A stretch of DNA of 64,000 nucleotides, from NCBI RefSeq assembly GCF_023283845.1, contig NZ_JAKILC010000012.1:62001-126000 (forward strand). Reading direction: 5' to 3'. The notes under the pieces are model-generated. The model saw only the letters and a program-made list of their open reading frames with translations. It ran no database searches and was not told the origin of the DNA. Positions 46,154-57,605 of this stretch are shown piece by piece. Source of the stretch: Shewanella marinintestina. Lineage in GTDB: Bacteria; Pseudomonadota; Gammaproteobacteria; Enterobacterales; Shewanellaceae. The position numbers and the translations under genes were made by a program. Within the stretch, counting starts at the first letter, position 1; each line of letters opens with the position of its first letter.

Positions 46154-46611
46154 TTAGAAATCTCTCTACGTGCACACATGATTTCTGCTGAACAAACAAT
46201 CTCGCCATCCACTTTTGCAACGCCAGTAAACACGCCAATCCCGCGGCGCTCTTTAATCATCTGTACTTCAAAATGAAGTTGGTCACCTGGCTCAACAACA
46301 CGCTTAAAACGCGCTTTGTCGATACCAGCAAAATAATATAATGCGTCGTTAGACGGCTCATCACTCATTGTTTTAAAAGCAAGTAGACCTGTTGCTTGTG
46401 CCATTGCTTCTAAAATCAACACACCAGGCATCACAGGTTGAACCGGGAAATGTCCCTGGAAAAATGGCTCGTTAATTGTGACGTTCTTGATAGCGTGCAA
46501 AGTTTCACCCGGAGTGAAATCTAAAACTCTATCGATCAATAAAAATGGATACCTGTGAGGTAAAAATTTTAGGATCTCTTTAATATCCATTGTATTTAAT
46601 TGATTTGACAC
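46150..46611 (-). CDS. fabZ: 3-hydroxyacyl-[acyl-carrier-protein] dehydratase FabZ
   Basis: The 153-residue hot-dog fold protein has [13 protein letters not shown] and the active-site segments [11 protein letters not shown] (His54) and LILEAMAQ (Glu68). It dehydrates 3-hydroxyacyl-ACP in fatty acid elongation and competes with LpxA for the same hydroxyacyl-ACP pool, so its position inside the lpx operon matters for balance. Its stop overlaps the GTG of lpxA; lpxD lies 32 bp upstream. Confidence 0.98.
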   Translation of the reverse strand: MSNQLNTMDIKEILKFLPHRYPFLLIDRVLDFTPGETLHAIKNVTINEPFFQGHFPVQPVMPGVLILEAMAQATGLLAFKTMSDEPSNDALYYFAGIDKARFKRVVEPGDQLHFEVQMIKERRGIGVFTGVAKVDGEIVCSAEIMCARREISK

Positions 46612-46643
46612 TAAACTTTCCTTTATCTGCTCAATGCAGTCAT

Positions 46644-47660
46644 TTACTTTACGTTATTTTCTAGTGCTTTAACGCGCTGAAATAGCGTATCTAGCTGTCT
46701 AAAACGTACGGTGTTTTTACGCCACAGTTTATTATCCATTGCAGCTGTCGCCGATGAATAAACGCCTTTCTCACGAATAATGCTGGTGACGTTGGTACTG
46801 CCTGTCACATGAACACCATCAGTAATACTCAAATGGCCTGAAATTGCACAGTTACCACCAATAATGCAATACTTACCAATAGTCACACTGCCTGCAACTA
46901 CTGTGCTGCCCGCAATCGCGGTATTCGCACCAATGATATCGTTATGCGCAATCTGAACTTGATTATCTAAGATAACCCCGTCATGGATTTCAGTGTGATC
47001 AATAGCACCACGATCGACTGTTGTATTTGCACCGATTTCAACTCTATCACCAATGCGGACGCCACCAGTTTGTGGGATTTTAATCCATTGACCACGTTCA
47101 TTGGCGTAACCGAAACCATCAGAACCTAAAATGGCACCAGAATGAATAATACAGTCTTGACCTAAATGCACGTCGTGATACACAGTTACATTTGCCCAAA
47201 GAAGTGTATTTGAACCAATCACACTGTCTTGGCCTACCACGCAACCAGCACCGATTTGGACGTCGTTACCTAAAATAACATTCTCGCCAATTACCGCATT
47301 AGCACCAATAGCCACGCCTTCACCTAGCATAGCAGAAGCCGCTATTTGTGCAGATGGGTGAATACTGTCAGCCGCCTTTGGCGTTGTATCAAGAAATTGT
47401 GCAATGCGTGCGAAACCCACGTATGGATCGTTTAATACGATCGCATTGCCTACAAAATCTTCAGCATCTTTTGGCGTCATTAAGATCGCCGACGCAGCTG
47501 AGCTAGCCAACTGCGAACGATACTTAGAATTTGCCAGAAAAGAGATTTGACCTGAACCTGCACCGTCCAAGGTGCCAACAGTTGAAATTTCAACTGTGTC
47601 ATCACCTTGAACGTCTGCATTTAAATGGTCAGCCAATACTCTTAAAGTATAGCTTTTCAT
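46644..47660 (-). CDS. lpxD: UDP-3-O-(3-hydroxyacyl)glucosamine N-acyltransferase
   Basis: The 338-residue LpxD has an N-terminal uridine-binding domain (~residues 1-100) followed by a long left-handed beta-helix of hexapeptide repeats (~100-310). The catalytic His is expected in [25 protein letters not shown]. It adds the second hydroxyacyl chain in lipid A synthesis. It starts 4 bp after the skp stop codon and runs into fabZ. Confidence 0.97.
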   Translation of the reverse strand: MKSYTLRVLADHLNADVQGDDTVEISTVGTLDGAGSGQISFLANSKYRSQLASSAASAILMTPKDAEDFVGNAIVLNDPYVGFARIAQFLDTTPKAADSIHPSAQIAASAMLGEGVAIGANAVIGENVILGNDVQIGAGCVVGQDSVIGSNTLLWANVTVYHDVHLGQDCIIHSGAILGSDGFGYANERGQWIKIPQTGGVRIGDRVEIGANTTVDRGAIDHTEIHDGVILDNQVQIAHNDIIGANTAIAGSTVVAGSVTIGKYCIIGGNCAISGHLSITDGVHVTGSTNVTSIIREKGVYSSATAAMDNKLWRKNTVRFRQLDTLFQRVKALENNVK

Positions 47661-47664
47661 CTAT

Positions 47665-48171
47665 TTACTTGCCTTTACCTAAAGCCTCAACCACCTTGTT
47701 ACTAATGTCAGCGCTTGGCTTAACATAAATAACGGCACCGCGTTGAAGTACCATGTCATACTGCTCTTTTTCAGCAATAGTGTTAATTGTCTTTTGAACT
47801 TCTAACAATAGTTTGTTCTGCTCTTCACCGTTACGACGACGCATGTCTTCATCTAATGCTTTGCCTTTCAATTGTAGCTCAGCTTTCATAGATTCCATTT
47901 TACGCATCATTTCAGTCTTCTGAGCTTCGCTCATCAATGCAGCATCACGTTGTTGCTTTTCTAGCAAGCCACGAAGTTCTTCTTGCATCTTTTGCACTGC
48001 AGCAACACGATCACCGAACTCAGCTTTTAATGTTTCGTTCACTTGCTCACGCTGTGGCAACTGCTCAAATACAGCTTGCATATCAACTACTGCGATCTTT
48101 TCAGCGTGCGCCGCTAACGGTGCGCCTAAAAGAACCAAAACCATCATTGCGCGATTCAACATCTTATTCAA
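47665..48171 (-). CDS. skp: Periplasmic chaperone Skp/OmpH
   Basis: The 168-residue protein has a signal peptide (cleavage near AHA-EKIAVVD), the KIAVVDMQAVFEQLPQR strand and long charged coiled-coil arms (~residues 50-130) rich in Lys/Glu/Met, the tentacles of the trimeric jellyfish-shaped chaperone. It holds unfolded outer-membrane proteins for the Bam complex, encoded just upstream. Confidence 0.96.
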   Translation of the reverse strand: MNKMLNRAMMVLVLLGAPLAAHAEKIAVVDMQAVFEQLPQREQVNETLKAEFGDRVAAVQKMQEELRGLLEKQQRDAALMSEAQKTEMMRKMESMKAELQLKGKALDEDMRRRNGEEQNKLLLEVQKTINTIAEKEQYDMVLQRGAVIYVKPSADISNKVVEALGKGK

Positions 48172-48221
48172 AACAAACTCCTTTATTTCAGCAAAACTTG
48201 CCGACTTTTTTCAAATTGATT

Positions 48222-50705
48222 TTAGAAAGTTTTACCAATATTAAACGAGAAGATTTCGGTTTCATCATCCTCGTATTCCTTGATTGGCCATGCAAGGCTA
48301 AATACCATTGGACCCATTGGCGATAACCACTGCACACTCATACCCCAAGAGGCACGAATACGGCTCGGATCGCTATAATCTTCTAGTTTATCAAACTCTT
48401 CAACAGGAAGGTAACGATACGAATCATAGTCAAACTCAGTATCCCATACGTTACCGGCATCGACGAAGAAGCTGGTACGAACAGAATTTGTATAGGCCTC
48501 ATCCAAGAATGGCGTTGGCACAATAAGCTCTAAACTTGCTGTTGCAATGGCATTACCACCGATTGAACGACCAGAGCTCACCTGAATTTGGTTAGGATCA
48601 CCCGGCAAGTTACAACCTTCACCCGATGGATCTGGCGAACAAGGCTCACTACCACGGTATAAGTAGAATGAACGCGGACCTACAGAGTTCGACTTAAAGC
48701 CACGTAGTGAACTACTACCACCTGAGTAATAGTTTTCCCAGAACGGTAAGATTTGGTCGTTATCATTAAATTGACCATAACCATTACCATACCCTAAACG
48801 TCCACGAGCCAATACGACGAAGCTATGCTTACGATCGATAGGGAAGTAGAAGTTAGTGTCGAAGTCTGCTTTAAAATACTGTAGATCAGAACCCGGTACC
48901 GTCATCTTACCGTTCAGACGTTGTGACGAACCATCTGATGGGAAAGTACCACGGTTTAAGTTACTGCGAGACCAACCTAAACTCAACTCGAAGTTATCAA
49001 AACTTAAGCCTGCGTTCGGATCATCACTGTCGCGATAAATATCATAAAAACGAATTGCCTGCTCATAAGCCGAAATTTCAGAAATTTCGTTATGACGGTA
49101 ACCAATACCACCATTAATACGGTTATATTCGTTGATCGGGAAACCTGAGTTTAATGCGATACCATAAGAGCTATTCTTATAAGCTTCAAGGTTTGCCTCG
49201 TCAGCATCAAACTCACTCCAATAGATGCTACCACCTAGACTAACGCCATCTTTAGTAAAGTACGGGTCGGTATAGTTAATATTGATATTCTTAGAGTATT
49301 TGTTGGTGTTTAAATTAACACCCGCCTGGTTACCCGTACCTAAGAAGTTACTTTGTTGAACACCAAACTGTAAACTTAAGCCTGATTCTGTACCGTAACC
49401 CACGCCCGCGTTGAACGAACCTGATGGCTGCTCTTTAACGTTAAAAGCCACATCAACTAAATCATCAGTGCCAGGAACCTGTACCGTTTCAGTATCAACC
49501 GTTTCAAAGTAACCAAGGCGATTAAGATTTGACTTAGACAACTCAACTTGCGCAGAGTTAAGCCATGCACCTTCCATCTGACGCAACTGGCGACGCATCA
49601 CTTCATCTTTAGTCACTGTGTTACCAGTGAAGTTGATATTACGCACGTATACGCGCTTGCCTGGCTTGATGTTGATATTAAGATTAACTTCTTTAGTCTC
49701 ATCATCAATTTCAGGGTAAGTCTTAACTTCTGGGTATGCGTAACCGAATCGACCTAGATACTTACCGTACATTTCTTCAGTAAAGGTAACATCACCACCG
49801 TTATACATATCGCCCGATTTTAATGGCAAGATGGCTTCTAACACCTCTTCTTTACCCATTAAATCGCCCGTTAGGTTAACGTCTTTAACTTTGTACTGCT
49901 CACCTTCATCAACGTTAATAGTGATGTAAAGGCCTTTACGGTCAGGTGTCATAGCAACCTGAGTAGACGTCACATCAAAACGAATATAACCGCGGTTCTG
50001 ATAGTAGGTCTTGATAGTTTCGAGGTCAGCCTGCAGCTTTTGCTTTTGGTAGCGACGCTCACCAAACAGATCCCACCAAGCAACATAGTCTTTAAGTTCT
50101 AGCATGCCGATCAATTCAGCATCGCTAAACTCGGTATTACCCACTACGTTAATTTGACGAATTTCAGCCGCTAAACCTTCAGTAAAGGTGAATTTAAGCT
50201 CAACTCGGTTTCGAGGTAAGTTAATAATTTCAGCTTTAACTTTAGCGCCGTATTTACCTACACCATAATAAAAATCTTGTAGACCTTTTTCGATACCAGA
50301 AAGCATAGTACGGTCAAGAGACTCGCCGACTTTAACGCCAGAACCATCAAGACTCTCTTGTAACTGCTCATCTTTAATATCTTTGTTACCTTCAAAAGTA
50401 ACAGAGCTAATAGTTGGTCTTTCAGTCACTTTCACTACCAGAACATTGCCGTCCCGTAGCACTTCGATCTTTTCGAAGTTAGTCGATGCATACAAGCTTT
50501 TAATCGCTTGCTGCAATTTTAATTGATCAACGGTATCCCCTACCTTCACAGGTAAGTTAAGCAAAGCCGCACCGAGTGCCACTCGCTGTAAACCTTCAAC
50601 TTGGATATCAGCTACTTCAAAGGGTTGGAATGTTTCTGCCCAACCGTTCCCTGAAAAAGACGCTCCGACTAATAACATCGAGGCAAAAAGTTTATTCAAT
50701 CTCAT
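48222..50705 (-). CDS. bamA: Outer-membrane protein assembly factor BamA
   Basis: The 827-residue protein has a signal peptide (near GWA-ETFQPF), five POTRA domains (~residues 25-425) and a 16-stranded barrel ending in FNIGKTF with the terminal Phe required for assembly. The barrel insert SSLRGFKSNSVGPRSFY carries the conserved RGF motif of the Omp85 family. An insertion with three cysteines (SEPCSPDPSGEGCNL) after RGF is within a surface loop and is lineage-specific. It lies between rseP and skp. Confidence 0.97.
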   Translation of the reverse strand: MRLNKLFASMLLVGASFSGNGWAETFQPFEVADIQVEGLQRVALGAALLNLPVKVGDTVDQLKLQQAIKSLYASTNFEKIEVLRDGNVLVVKVTERPTISSVTFEGNKDIKDEQLQESLDGSGVKVGESLDRTMLSGIEKGLQDFYYGVGKYGAKVKAEIINLPRNRVELKFTFTEGLAAEIRQINVVGNTEFSDAELIGMLELKDYVAWWDLFGERRYQKQKLQADLETIKTYYQNRGYIRFDVTSTQVAMTPDRKGLYITINVDEGEQYKVKDVNLTGDLMGKEEVLEAILPLKSGDMYNGGDVTFTEEMYGKYLGRFGYAYPEVKTYPEIDDETKEVNLNINIKPGKRVYVRNINFTGNTVTKDEVMRRQLRQMEGAWLNSAQVELSKSNLNRLGYFETVDTETVQVPGTDDLVDVAFNVKEQPSGSFNAGVGYGTESGLSLQFGVQQSNFLGTGNQAGVNLNTNKYSKNININYTDPYFTKDGVSLGGSIYWSEFDADEANLEAYKNSSYGIALNSGFPINEYNRINGGIGYRHNEISEISAYEQAIRFYDIYRDSDDPNAGLSFDNFELSLGWSRSNLNRGTFPSDGSSQRLNGKMTVPGSDLQYFKADFDTNFYFPIDRKHSFVVLARGRLGYGNGYGQFNDNDQILPFWENYYSGGSSSLRGFKSNSVGPRSFYLYRGSEPCSPDPSGEGCNLPGDPNQIQVSSGRSIGGNAIATASLELIVPTPFLDEAYTNSVRTSFFVDAGNVWDTEFDYDSYRYLPVEEFDKLEDYSDPSRIRASWGMSVQWLSPMGPMVFSLAWPIKEYEDDETEIFSFNIGKTF

Positions 50706-50736
50706 AGAGCACTTCTAATTATTTGTCTGTCCTTGC

Positions 50737-52107
50737 TCAGAGTCGGGAAAAGTCATTGAAGAGCGCAACACTCATCAACATCAGCAGCATTGCTGCCCCA
50801 ATTCTGAATCCAATTTCCTGTACCTTCTCCGGTACAGGCCTGCCTGTAATTACCTCAACGAAGTAATACAAAAGGTGTCCTCCATCTAGCACTGGCAAAG
50901 GCAATAAATTAATAATACCTAAGTTAACGCTAATCAATGCAAGAAAACCTAAAAAATATACCAGTCCGACGTTAGCACTATTACCCGCACCTTGTGCAAT
51001 AGAAATAGGGCCACTCAAATTTTTAACCGAAACGTCACCAGTAAATAACTTGCCAATCATCTTAATGCTGACAGAGACAAGTTGCCATGTTTTATCGACT
51101 GCAACAGGAAAAGATTCTAAAAATCCATATTCCAACTGCACTTTCATATTCTCTGGCCATGGCTCAGAAGTGGGTGCAACACCAATAACGCCCTCAAGTT
51201 TGCCGGCAGCATTCTCACGTGATTTTGGCGTAACATCTATTTTTAACTGTTCACCGTTACGACGTACGGTAATTGAAAGCGGCTTATTAGCTGAGTTTTG
51301 CACTATTTCAACAAATCGCGGCCAATCTTTATATTTCTCGCCATCAATCGCGACTAAGGTATCGCCCACTTTAATCCCTGCGATCCCAGCAGCACCGTCT
51401 TCGGTTACCATACCAAGTTCAGGCAAAATAGCAGGACGATACATCCCAAGACCAATCGCTGTGATTGGCAATTCTTTCTCAGGATTAAATTTCCAATCTT
51501 GCGTATTTAAAGAATAAGTTTTTTCATCGCCTGAAGCACCTTCTAAACGTGACAAAGGAGCAACAGTGACATCAACCTTGCTATCACCAATATGGCCGGC
51601 CAATGCAAGGTTCACTTCTTCCCAATCTCTGACCTTTTGGCCACCGACGGCAATGACTTGCATAGGTTCTTTAACGATAATTTGCGCCGCGGGAGTGTCG
51701 GCAATCGTTGAATCGATAACAGGCTTAACAGCGGGAACACCAATTAGATACATGGCATAAAGTGCGACTATTGCAAACAGGAAGTTAGCAATTGGTCCAG
51801 CACTAACAATCGCAATTCGCTGCCAAACGGTTTTGCGGTTAAAGGCTTGGTCTTTCAGCTCTTCAGGGACTTCATCAACACGCTCATCAAGCATTTTGAC
51901 GTAACCACCCAATGGGATCATTGCCAACACATACTCTGTGCCGTCTTGCCCCGTCTTACGCCAAATAGCTTTGCCAAAGCCAATTGAAAAGCGTTCGACC
52001 TTCACACCACAGCGACGTGCAACCCAAAAGTGCCCATATTCATGGGCAGCAATTAAAATCCCTAAAGCAACAATAAAGGAACCAAGGTTCCATAAAAAAT
52101 CGATCAT
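50737..52107 (-). CDS. rseP: Site-2 protease RseP
   Basis: The 456-residue inner-membrane zinc protease has HEYGH at residues 22-26, a tandem pair of periplasmic PDZ domains (~115-310), and the third ligand motif PVLDGGHLLYY near residue 400. It cuts the anti-sigma factor RseA after DegS, releasing sigma-E when outer-membrane proteins misfold, and clears signal-peptide remnants. It is followed by bamA, itself a sigma-E-responsive gene in E. coli. Confidence 0.97.
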   Translation of the reverse strand: MIDFLWNLGSFIVALGILIAAHEYGHFWVARRCGVKVERFSIGFGKAIWRKTGQDGTEYVLAMIPLGGYVKMLDERVDEVPEELKDQAFNRKTVWQRIAIVSAGPIANFLFAIVALYAMYLIGVPAVKPVIDSTIADTPAAQIIVKEPMQVIAVGGQKVRDWEEVNLALAGHIGDSKVDVTVAPLSRLEGASGDEKTYSLNTQDWKFNPEKELPITAIGLGMYRPAILPELGMVTEDGAAGIAGIKVGDTLVAIDGEKYKDWPRFVEIVQNSANKPLSITVRRNGEQLKIDVTPKSRENAAGKLEGVIGVAPTSEPWPENMKVQLEYGFLESFPVAVDKTWQLVSVSIKMIGKLFTGDVSVKNLSGPISIAQGAGNSANVGLVYFLGFLALISVNLGIINLLPLPVLDGGHLLYYFVEVITGRPVPEKVQEIGFRIGAAMLLMLMSVALFNDFSRL

Positions 52108-52121
52108 TCCTTTCCTCTGAA

Positions 52122-53312
52122 CTAATTCAGCTTATTGATGGCATCTAACGTATATCGACGGCTTTGTGCATCAAGCGCCAAGATATCGTCAATGTTATTT
52201 AATGGATGCGTTGCCGTATTCATTAAGCTCTGTTCGTTTATTTTTGCTATATCGGTAAAACGTATTTTGCCGTCTAAAAATGCTTGCACCGAAATCTCAT
52301 TGGCAGCATTTAATACGGTTGTCGCTTCTTGGCCCTGTTTACATGCTTCAATGGCTAATGCTAAACAAGGAAAACGATTAAAGTCAGGTTCTAAGAAGCT
52401 TAACTGTCCGACTTTGAAAAAGTCTAAAGGTTCAACTCCTGATGTAATTCTCTGTGGAAAAGACATGCAATGCGCAATAGGTGTACGCATATCAGGGTTA
52501 CCTAATTGCGCCAACACAGAACCATCGCGATATTGCACCATCGAATGAATCACGCTTTGCGGATGAATAACCACCTTTAATTGCTCCGAGCTCGCGTTAA
52601 ACAACCAGCGGGCTTCAATGTATTCTAGGCCTTTGTTCATCATCGTAGCCGAGTCAACGGAGATTTTACGCCCCATAGACCAGTTAGGATGCTTACAAGC
52701 TTGATCAGGCGTCATGCCTGACAATGTCGATAGCTCAGATTTTAAAAATGGCCCGCCAGAGCCAGTAAGCAAAATATGCGATACGCCAGCAGCGGTTAAA
52801 TCACAGCGGCCAATCTCTAATTGTGAACGCTCGGACAAACACTGAAAAATAGCATTGTGTTCACTATCAACAGGTAATACTTGTGCGCCAGACTTTTGCA
52901 TTGCTTCGATAAACAGTTGGCCAGACATCACCAACGACTCTTTATTAGCCAGCAATACACGCTTACCCGCATTAACCGCAGCTAACGTTGAAGGAAGCCC
53001 CGCAGCGCCAACAATAGCAGCCATCACGGTATCGACTTCACTGCTGGCGACCAGTGACAATAACTCATCTTCACCAGTGGTGACCTCGATACCTAAATGA
53101 GCTGGCAGCTGTGCTTTTAATGCTCTCGCTGCATTAACATCGACCATATGAACAATTTTAGGTTGATGCAAATTACAAATCTCTAGCATCTTTGCGACAT
53201 TGGTATTTGCCACTAAAGCAAACACCTTGTATTGCTCTGGATTACGCGCAATAACACTTAAAGTGCTTGCCCCGATAGAGCCTGTCGCGCCTAAAATCAC
53301 CATGTTTTGCAT
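52122..53312 (-). CDS. dxr: 1-deoxy-D-xylulose-5-phosphate reductoisomerase
   Basis: The 396-residue Dxr/IspC has the NADPH-binding motif [13 protein letters not shown] (residues 8-20), the metal-binding [11 protein letters not shown] segment and [10 protein letters not shown]. It converts DXP to MEP, the first committed step of non-mevalonate isoprenoid synthesis. The gene lies between cdsA and rseP, unlike E. coli, where dxr precedes uppS; the arrangement here is also known from Vibrio. Confidence 0.98.
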   Translation of the reverse strand: MQNMVILGATGSIGASTLSVIARNPEQYKVFALVANTNVAKMLEICNLHQPKIVHMVDVNAARALKAQLPAHLGIEVTTGEDELLSLVASSEVDTVMAAIVGAAGLPSTLAAVNAGKRVLLANKESLVMSGQLFIEAMQKSGAQVLPVDSEHNAIFQCLSERSQLEIGRCDLTAAGVSHILLTGSGGPFLKSELSTLSGMTPDQACKHPNWSMGRKISVDSATMMNKGLEYIEARWLFNASSEQLKVVIHPQSVIHSMVQYRDGSVLAQLGNPDMRTPIAHCMSFPQRITSGVEPLDFFKVGQLSFLEPDFNRFPCLALAIEACKQGQEATTVLNAANEISVQAFLDGKIRFTDIAKINEQSLMNTATHPLNNIDDILALDAQSRRYTLDAINKLN

Positions 53313-53316
53313 TTAG

Positions 53317-54174
53317 TTACATCCAAAAAGCTATATAGATTAGTGTGAATACAGGTAAGGCAGCTGTTAAGCTGTCGATTCTATCTAATACGCCACCATG
53401 ACCCGGTAGGATCGTGCCAGAGTCTTTAATCTTTGCCACTCGCTTAAACATACTTTCAGATAAATCACCTACTGCTGAAGCTAGTGCAGTAAATAAAGTC
53501 ACTGCAATCAACAGGCCCATCTCTTGTTCCGGTGAAAAATACATCACACCAGCAACCACAAGCATGGTCGTTAGTAACCCCCCTAATAATCCCTCGATAG
53601 TTTTAGCAGGGCTAACATTTGGCATCAGCTTACGCTTACCAAAACGCTTTCCGGCAAAATAAGCACCTGAGTCGGTAGCCCAAACAACCAGCATAACCAA
53701 GAATACTAAGGTTGCTCCGTAATATGGAGATGATGGTGTGCTAAGCGCTTTTAGTGATAACAGAGAAACGAAGCAAGGGATAAGAGTTACCTGACCAAAC
53801 ATGGACTTAAGCATGTGGCTGTTCTCCCAAAAGCGAGCGCTTTTAGGGAAAGATAACACCATAATAAAAGAAATGAACCACCAGAAACCGCCAATCAAAA
53901 TCACCCCAAGAAAAATCGGGTGTAACATGCCACGCAACCAAATTTCATCGGCTGGCACCATAATATTTAAAGCGGTTAGTAACACACCAATAGTGACAGT
54001 AAAACTCCACTGCGTCATGTTGCAGCGGCTATCGATGATACGCCCCCACTCCTTGGCGGCAATTAAAAAGACTCCCAATAGTGCCCAAGAAAAATACTCA
54101 GTAGGTAAACCGAAGATGGCACCAAAAACTAAGGGGATTAACCATATTGCTGTTATTATTCGTTGTTTTAGCAA
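53317..54174 (-). CDS. cdsA: Phosphatidate cytidylyltransferase
   Basis: The 285-residue protein has about eight membrane helices and the CdsA signature near the C-terminus (SAVGDLSESMFKRVAKIKDSGTILPGHGGVLDRIDSL). It makes CDP-diacylglycerol from phosphatidate and CTP, the branch point of phospholipid synthesis. It lies 21 bp after uppS and 4 bp before dxr. Confidence 0.97.
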   Translation of the reverse strand: MLKQRIITAIWLIPLVFGAIFGLPTEYFSWALLGVFLIAAKEWGRIIDSRCNMTQWSFTVTIGVLLTALNIMVPADEIWLRGMLHPIFLGVILIGGFWWFISFIMVLSFPKSARFWENSHMLKSMFGQVTLIPCFVSLLSLKALSTPSSPYYGATLVFLVMLVVWATDSGAYFAGKRFGKRKLMPNVSPAKTIEGLLGGLLTTMLVVAGVMYFSPEQEMGLLIAVTLFTALASAVGDLSESMFKRVAKIKDSGTILPGHGGVLDRIDSLTAALPVFTLIYIAFWM

Positions 54175-54194
54175 AAAACTTCCCTCACAAATTA

Positions 54195-54995
54195 TTACAA
54201 AGAGCGGATGGTGTCGATTTGAGTTCCTGTCAAACCGAATCGACGTTGGCGATTTGCAAAAATAGCAATCGCATCTTTAAACGCATCCTCATCAAAATCT
54301 GGCCACAAGGTGTCAGTAAAAACTAATTCAGCGTAAGCCGCTTGCCACAGCACAAAATTACTGATGCGGTAGTCACCACCTGTGCGGATCATTAAGTCAA
54401 CTTCGGCTTGATTTTGCATGCATAAATGTTCGCTTATCGCCTCTTCAGTAAACTGAGCGCTGCTCAATTCACCTGACTCGACTTTAGCAGCAAGCTTTTG
54501 CGCAGCTTGCATGATGTCCCAGCGACCACCATAGTTTGCTGCAACATTCAGCACTAAATCATGATTATCAGCTGTTTTCTCTTCTGCCGCTGCAATCTGT
54601 TTTTGCAAGCGTGGAGAAAATCGACTTATATCACCGATAATGTTGAGGCGAACCCCGTTGTTATGTAACAGCTTAAGCTCACGCTGCAACACAGTAAAAA
54701 ATAACTCCATTAACAAGCTAACTTCTTTGTCAGGTCTGCGCCAGTTTTCACTTGAGAACGCAAACAATGTTAATGATTCAACACCTAAATTACGCGCAGT
54801 ACTTACCGCTCGTCTAACTGCCTTCACACCGGCCTTATGACCAATGACTCGAGGCTTTCCCTGAGCCTGTGCCCAACGGCCGTTACCATCCATAATGATA
54901 GCGACATGTTTAGGGATCGACTGTTTTACCAAGGAAGAAATCTCACTTGGTAAGGCCTGTACCACTTCAGTATCAGACTGGGAATCGATTGACAT
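54195..54995 (-). CDS. uppS: Undecaprenyl diphosphate synthase (cis-prenyltransferase)
   Basis: The 266-residue protein has [11 protein letters not shown] with the catalytic Asp36, the SENWRRP segment and the C-terminal [21 protein letters not shown]. It condenses IPP onto farnesyl diphosphate to make C55-PP, the carrier lipid of peptidoglycan and O-antigen. It is the first gene of the envelope block after a terminator-like hairpin at 55020-55051, so it may have its own promoter. Confidence 0.98.
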   Translation of the reverse strand: MSIDSQSDTEVVQALPSEISSLVKQSIPKHVAIIMDGNGRWAQAQGKPRVIGHKAGVKAVRRAVSTARNLGVESLTLFAFSSENWRRPDKEVSLLMELFFTVLQRELKLLHNNGVRLNIIGDISRFSPRLQKQIAAAEEKTADNHDLVLNVAANYGGRWDIMQAAQKLAAKVESGELSSAQFTEEAISEHLCMQNQAEVDLMIRTGGDYRISNFVLWQAAYAELVFTDTLWPDFDEDAFKDAIAIFANRQRRFGLTGTQIDTIRSL

Positions 54996-55019
54996 CTATT
55001 ACAACCCTTAAAAATAGAC

Positions 55020-55051
55020 AAACGCCGTGTAGTATAACTCTACACGGCGTC
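55020..55051 (-). terminator. Terminator-like hairpin after frr
   Basis: ACGCCGTGTAG and CTACACGGCGT form an 11-bp stem between frr and uppS. On the minus strand it is followed by TTTGTCTATTTTT. It may end the rpsB-frr transcript. Confidence 0.7.
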
Positions 55052-55247
55052 TGAACTCTAGGGCATGTTGTCCAATCAAGTTTAATTTTTGTTCGAGCTC
55101 TTCGCTTTTATTTCAAGGCGTGAGCTATGAAACGTTATTAGTTAGACAAAAAGCCTGTTATCACTCACTAAGAAAGTGAAAAAAACCAATAGCGCCTTTA
55201 TACAAAAAATCTAAATGACCAACACTCCCTACACTGAGGAGGACTAT

Positions 55248-55805
55248 TTAGAACTCCATCAGCTCCTTTTCTTTCGCTACTAGGATTTCATCAACTAGTT
55301 TGATGTGTGCGTCAGTTAACTTCTGCACATCATCTTCACTGCGACGAACATCATCCTCAGTACACTCTTTTTCTTTCTCTAACTCTTTAACACTTGAGTT
55401 TGCATCACGACGTACATTTCGGATAGCAATACGGCCGTTTTCAGCTTCTGCACGTACAACCTTGATTAGATCTTTACGACGCTCTTCTGTCAGTGCTGGC
55501 AACGGAATACGGATAGTTGCACCAGCAGACATTGGGTTCAAACCAAGATCTGAACTCATGATAGCTTTTTCAACAGCGGCAATCATAGTACGGTCGAATA
55601 CAGATACAGTCAGTGTACGCGCATCACCAATAGATACACTTGCAACTTGCTTAAGCGGAGTCAGCGAACCGTAGTAAGGTACTTGGATGGTGTCCAATAA
55701 GCTTGGGTGTGCACGGCCAGTACGAACTTTTGCCATTTGAGTTTTTGTCGACTCAACACACTTGTCCATGCGAGTTTGCGCATCGCTCTTAATTTCGTTT
55801 ATCAC
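55248..55805 (-). CDS. frr: Ribosome recycling factor
   Basis: The 185-residue RRF has the start [37 protein letters not shown], typical of the three-helix bundle domain, and the [19 protein letters not shown] insert domain. With EF-G it splits post-termination ribosomes. It lies 32 bp after pyrH, the same order as in E. coli. Confidence 0.98.
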   Translation of the reverse strand: MINEIKSDAQTRMDKCVESTKTQMAKVRTGRAHPSLLDTIQVPYYGSLTPLKQVASVSIGDARTLTVSVFDRTMIAAVEKAIMSSDLGLNPMSAGATIRIPLPALTEERRKDLIKVVRAEAENGRIAIRNVRRDANSSVKELEKEKECTEDDVRRSEDDVQKLTDAHIKLVDEILVAKEKELMEF

Positions 55806-55837
55806 GTTATATGTCCTTTTCAGTCACTAAATATAGC

Positions 55838-56566
55838 TTAATCAGCTTTAATCATTGTGCCTTCTTGCTCGCCCATGATTACACGGCGCAGTGCACCGGG
55901 CTTATTCATGTTAAATACTAGCAATGGCATATTATGGTCTCTGGCCATAGTGAATGCAGCCAAATCCATTACTTTCAATTCTTTGTCGAGTACTTCATTG
56001 TACCCCATAACATCATACTTGACGGCATCTGGGTTTTTAACCGGATCATCTGAATATACGCCGTCAACTTTTGTGCCTTTAATCACAACTTCTGCTTCAA
56101 TCTCAATACCACGTAAACACGCAGCAGAGTCAGTCGTACAGAACGGGTTACCTGTACCAGCAGCAAAAATAACAACACGGCCTGATTTTAGCAAACTAAT
56201 TGCTTCTGCCCAGTTGTAGTCATCACACACGCCTTTTAGCGGAATGGCTGACATTAAACGTGCATTTACGTATGCACGGTGCAATGAATCACGCATTGCT
56301 AAACCGTTCATCACTGTTGCTAACATGCCCATGTGGTCACCCACTACGCGGTTCATACCCGCTGCAGCTAGACCTTCACCACGGAACAAGTTACCACCGC
56401 CAATGACAACACCCACTTGAATACCTAGCTCAACTAGCTCTTTGATCTCCTGTCCCATACGATCAAGTACTTTAGGATCAATGCCGAAGCCTTCTTCGCC
56501 CATCAGGGCTTCACCACTTAATTTTAAAAGAACACGACGAAAAGCAGGTTTAGGATTGGTACTCAT
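55838..56566 (-). CDS. pyrH: UMP kinase
   Basis: The 242-residue hexameric amino-acid-kinase-fold enzyme has [13 protein letters not shown] at the N-terminus and [11 protein letters not shown]. It phosphorylates UMP to UDP with ATP and is regulated by GTP and UTP. It lies between tsf and frr. Confidence 0.98.
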   Translation of the reverse strand: MSTNPKPAFRRVLLKLSGEALMGEEGFGIDPKVLDRMGQEIKELVELGIQVGVVIGGGNLFRGEGLAAAGMNRVVGDHMGMLATVMNGLAMRDSLHRAYVNARLMSAIPLKGVCDDYNWAEAISLLKSGRVVIFAAGTGNPFCTTDSAACLRGIEIEAEVVIKGTKVDGVYSDDPVKNPDAVKYDVMGYNEVLDKELKVMDLAAFTMARDHNMPLLVFNMNKPGALRRVIMGEQEGTMIKAD

Positions 56567-56661
56567 ATTTATTAGTCCTGATTATGGCGATAGGGAGTAG
56601 TACACTTAACAAGTTTGTTCGAGCTCAATCTAGTCAAACAAAAACCTGTTGAGTAAATACG

Positions 56662-56691
56662 ATAAGACCGCAGCAATTGCTACGGTCTTAT
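56662..56691 (-). terminator. Hairpin between tsf and pyrH
   Basis: A perfect 9-bp stem, ATAAGACCG with CGGTCTTAT, 20 bp after the tsf stop codon. No strong T-run follows, so it may be a partial terminator. Confidence 0.5.
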
Positions 56692-56710
56692 GTTTGCTAA
56701 GATAAGGAGA

Positions 56711-57562
56711 TTAACCCTTATTAGTAGCAGCGATTTGTGCAGCTACTTCAGCAGCAAAATCTTCTTCTTTTCTTTCGATACCTTCACCAACTTCTAAACG
56801 AATGAAGTTAGTTACTGAAGCGCCTTTCTCTTTAAGAATTTCGCCAACAGTTTTCTTTGGTTCCATGATGAAAGCTTGACCAGTAAGAGAAACCTCACCA
56901 GTGAACTTCTTCATACGACCGATAACCATCTTCTCAGCGATTTCAGCAGGCTTGCCTTCGTTCATAGCGATTTCGATTTGTAGAGCTTTTTCTTTCTCTA
57001 CAACTTCAGCAGGAACGTCAGAAGGGTTAACATACTCTGGCTTAGAAGCAGCAACGTGCATAGCAACGTGCTTTAGAGTCTCTTCGTCAGCTTCACCAGC
57101 AACAACAACACCGATACGCTCGCCGTGACGGTATTCAGCTAGGTTAGCGCCATCGATGTACTCAACGCGACGTACATTGATGTTTTCACCGATTTTAGCA
57201 ACTAGAGCAACACGAGTTTCTTCAAACTGCTCTTTAAGTGCTTCGATAGTAACTTTTGATGCAGCAGCAACGTCTAGAACTTCGTTAGCGAAAGCTAGGA
57301 AGTTAGAATCTTTTGCTACGAAGTCAGTTTGGCAGTTAACTTCTAATAGAGCAGCGTAACCTTCGCCTTTCTTGATTAGAATTGTGCCTTCTGCTGCGAT
57401 GTTACCTGCTTTTTTAGCAGCCTTAGCAGCACCGCTCTTACGCATGTTATCAATCGCTAGCTCGATGTCACCGTTAGTTTCAGTCAGTGCTTTTTTACAG
57501 TCCATCATGCCAGCGCCAGTGCGGTCACGAAGTTCTTTAACTTGGGCAGCAGTAATTGCCAT
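56711..57562 (-). CDS. tsf: Translation elongation factor Ts
   Basis: The open frame reaches 57637, but the family start [26 protein letters not shown] is at 57562 with AGAGGA upstream, giving 283 residues as in E. coli. EF-Ts catalyses GDP release from EF-Tu. The N-terminal UBA-like domain (residues 1-55) and the core with [14 protein letters not shown] are seen. It follows rpsB after a ~130-bp spacer with an attenuator-like hairpin. Confidence 0.98.
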   Translation of the reverse strand: MAITAAQVKELRDRTGAGMMDCKKALTETNGDIELAIDNMRKSGAAKAAKKAGNIAAEGTILIKKGEGYAALLEVNCQTDFVAKDSNFLAFANEVLDVAAASKVTIEALKEQFEETRVALVAKIGENINVRRVEYIDGANLAEYRHGERIGVVVAGEADEETLKHVAMHVAASKPEYVNPSDVPAEVVEKEKALQIEIAMNEGKPAEIAEKMVIGRMKKFTGEVSLTGQAFIMEPKKTVGEILKEKGASVTNFIRLEVGEGIERKEEDFAAEVAAQIAATNKG

Positions 57563-57605
57563 TGCTAAATCCTCTACAGATAATTCTTCAAATTCAATAG
57601 ATATA

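Noticed and set aside
48657..48720. Possible frameshift or foreign insert in the bamA barrel (Cys-rich loop)
   Set aside because: The reading frame is intact and the segment lies in a surface loop, where length variation is normal.
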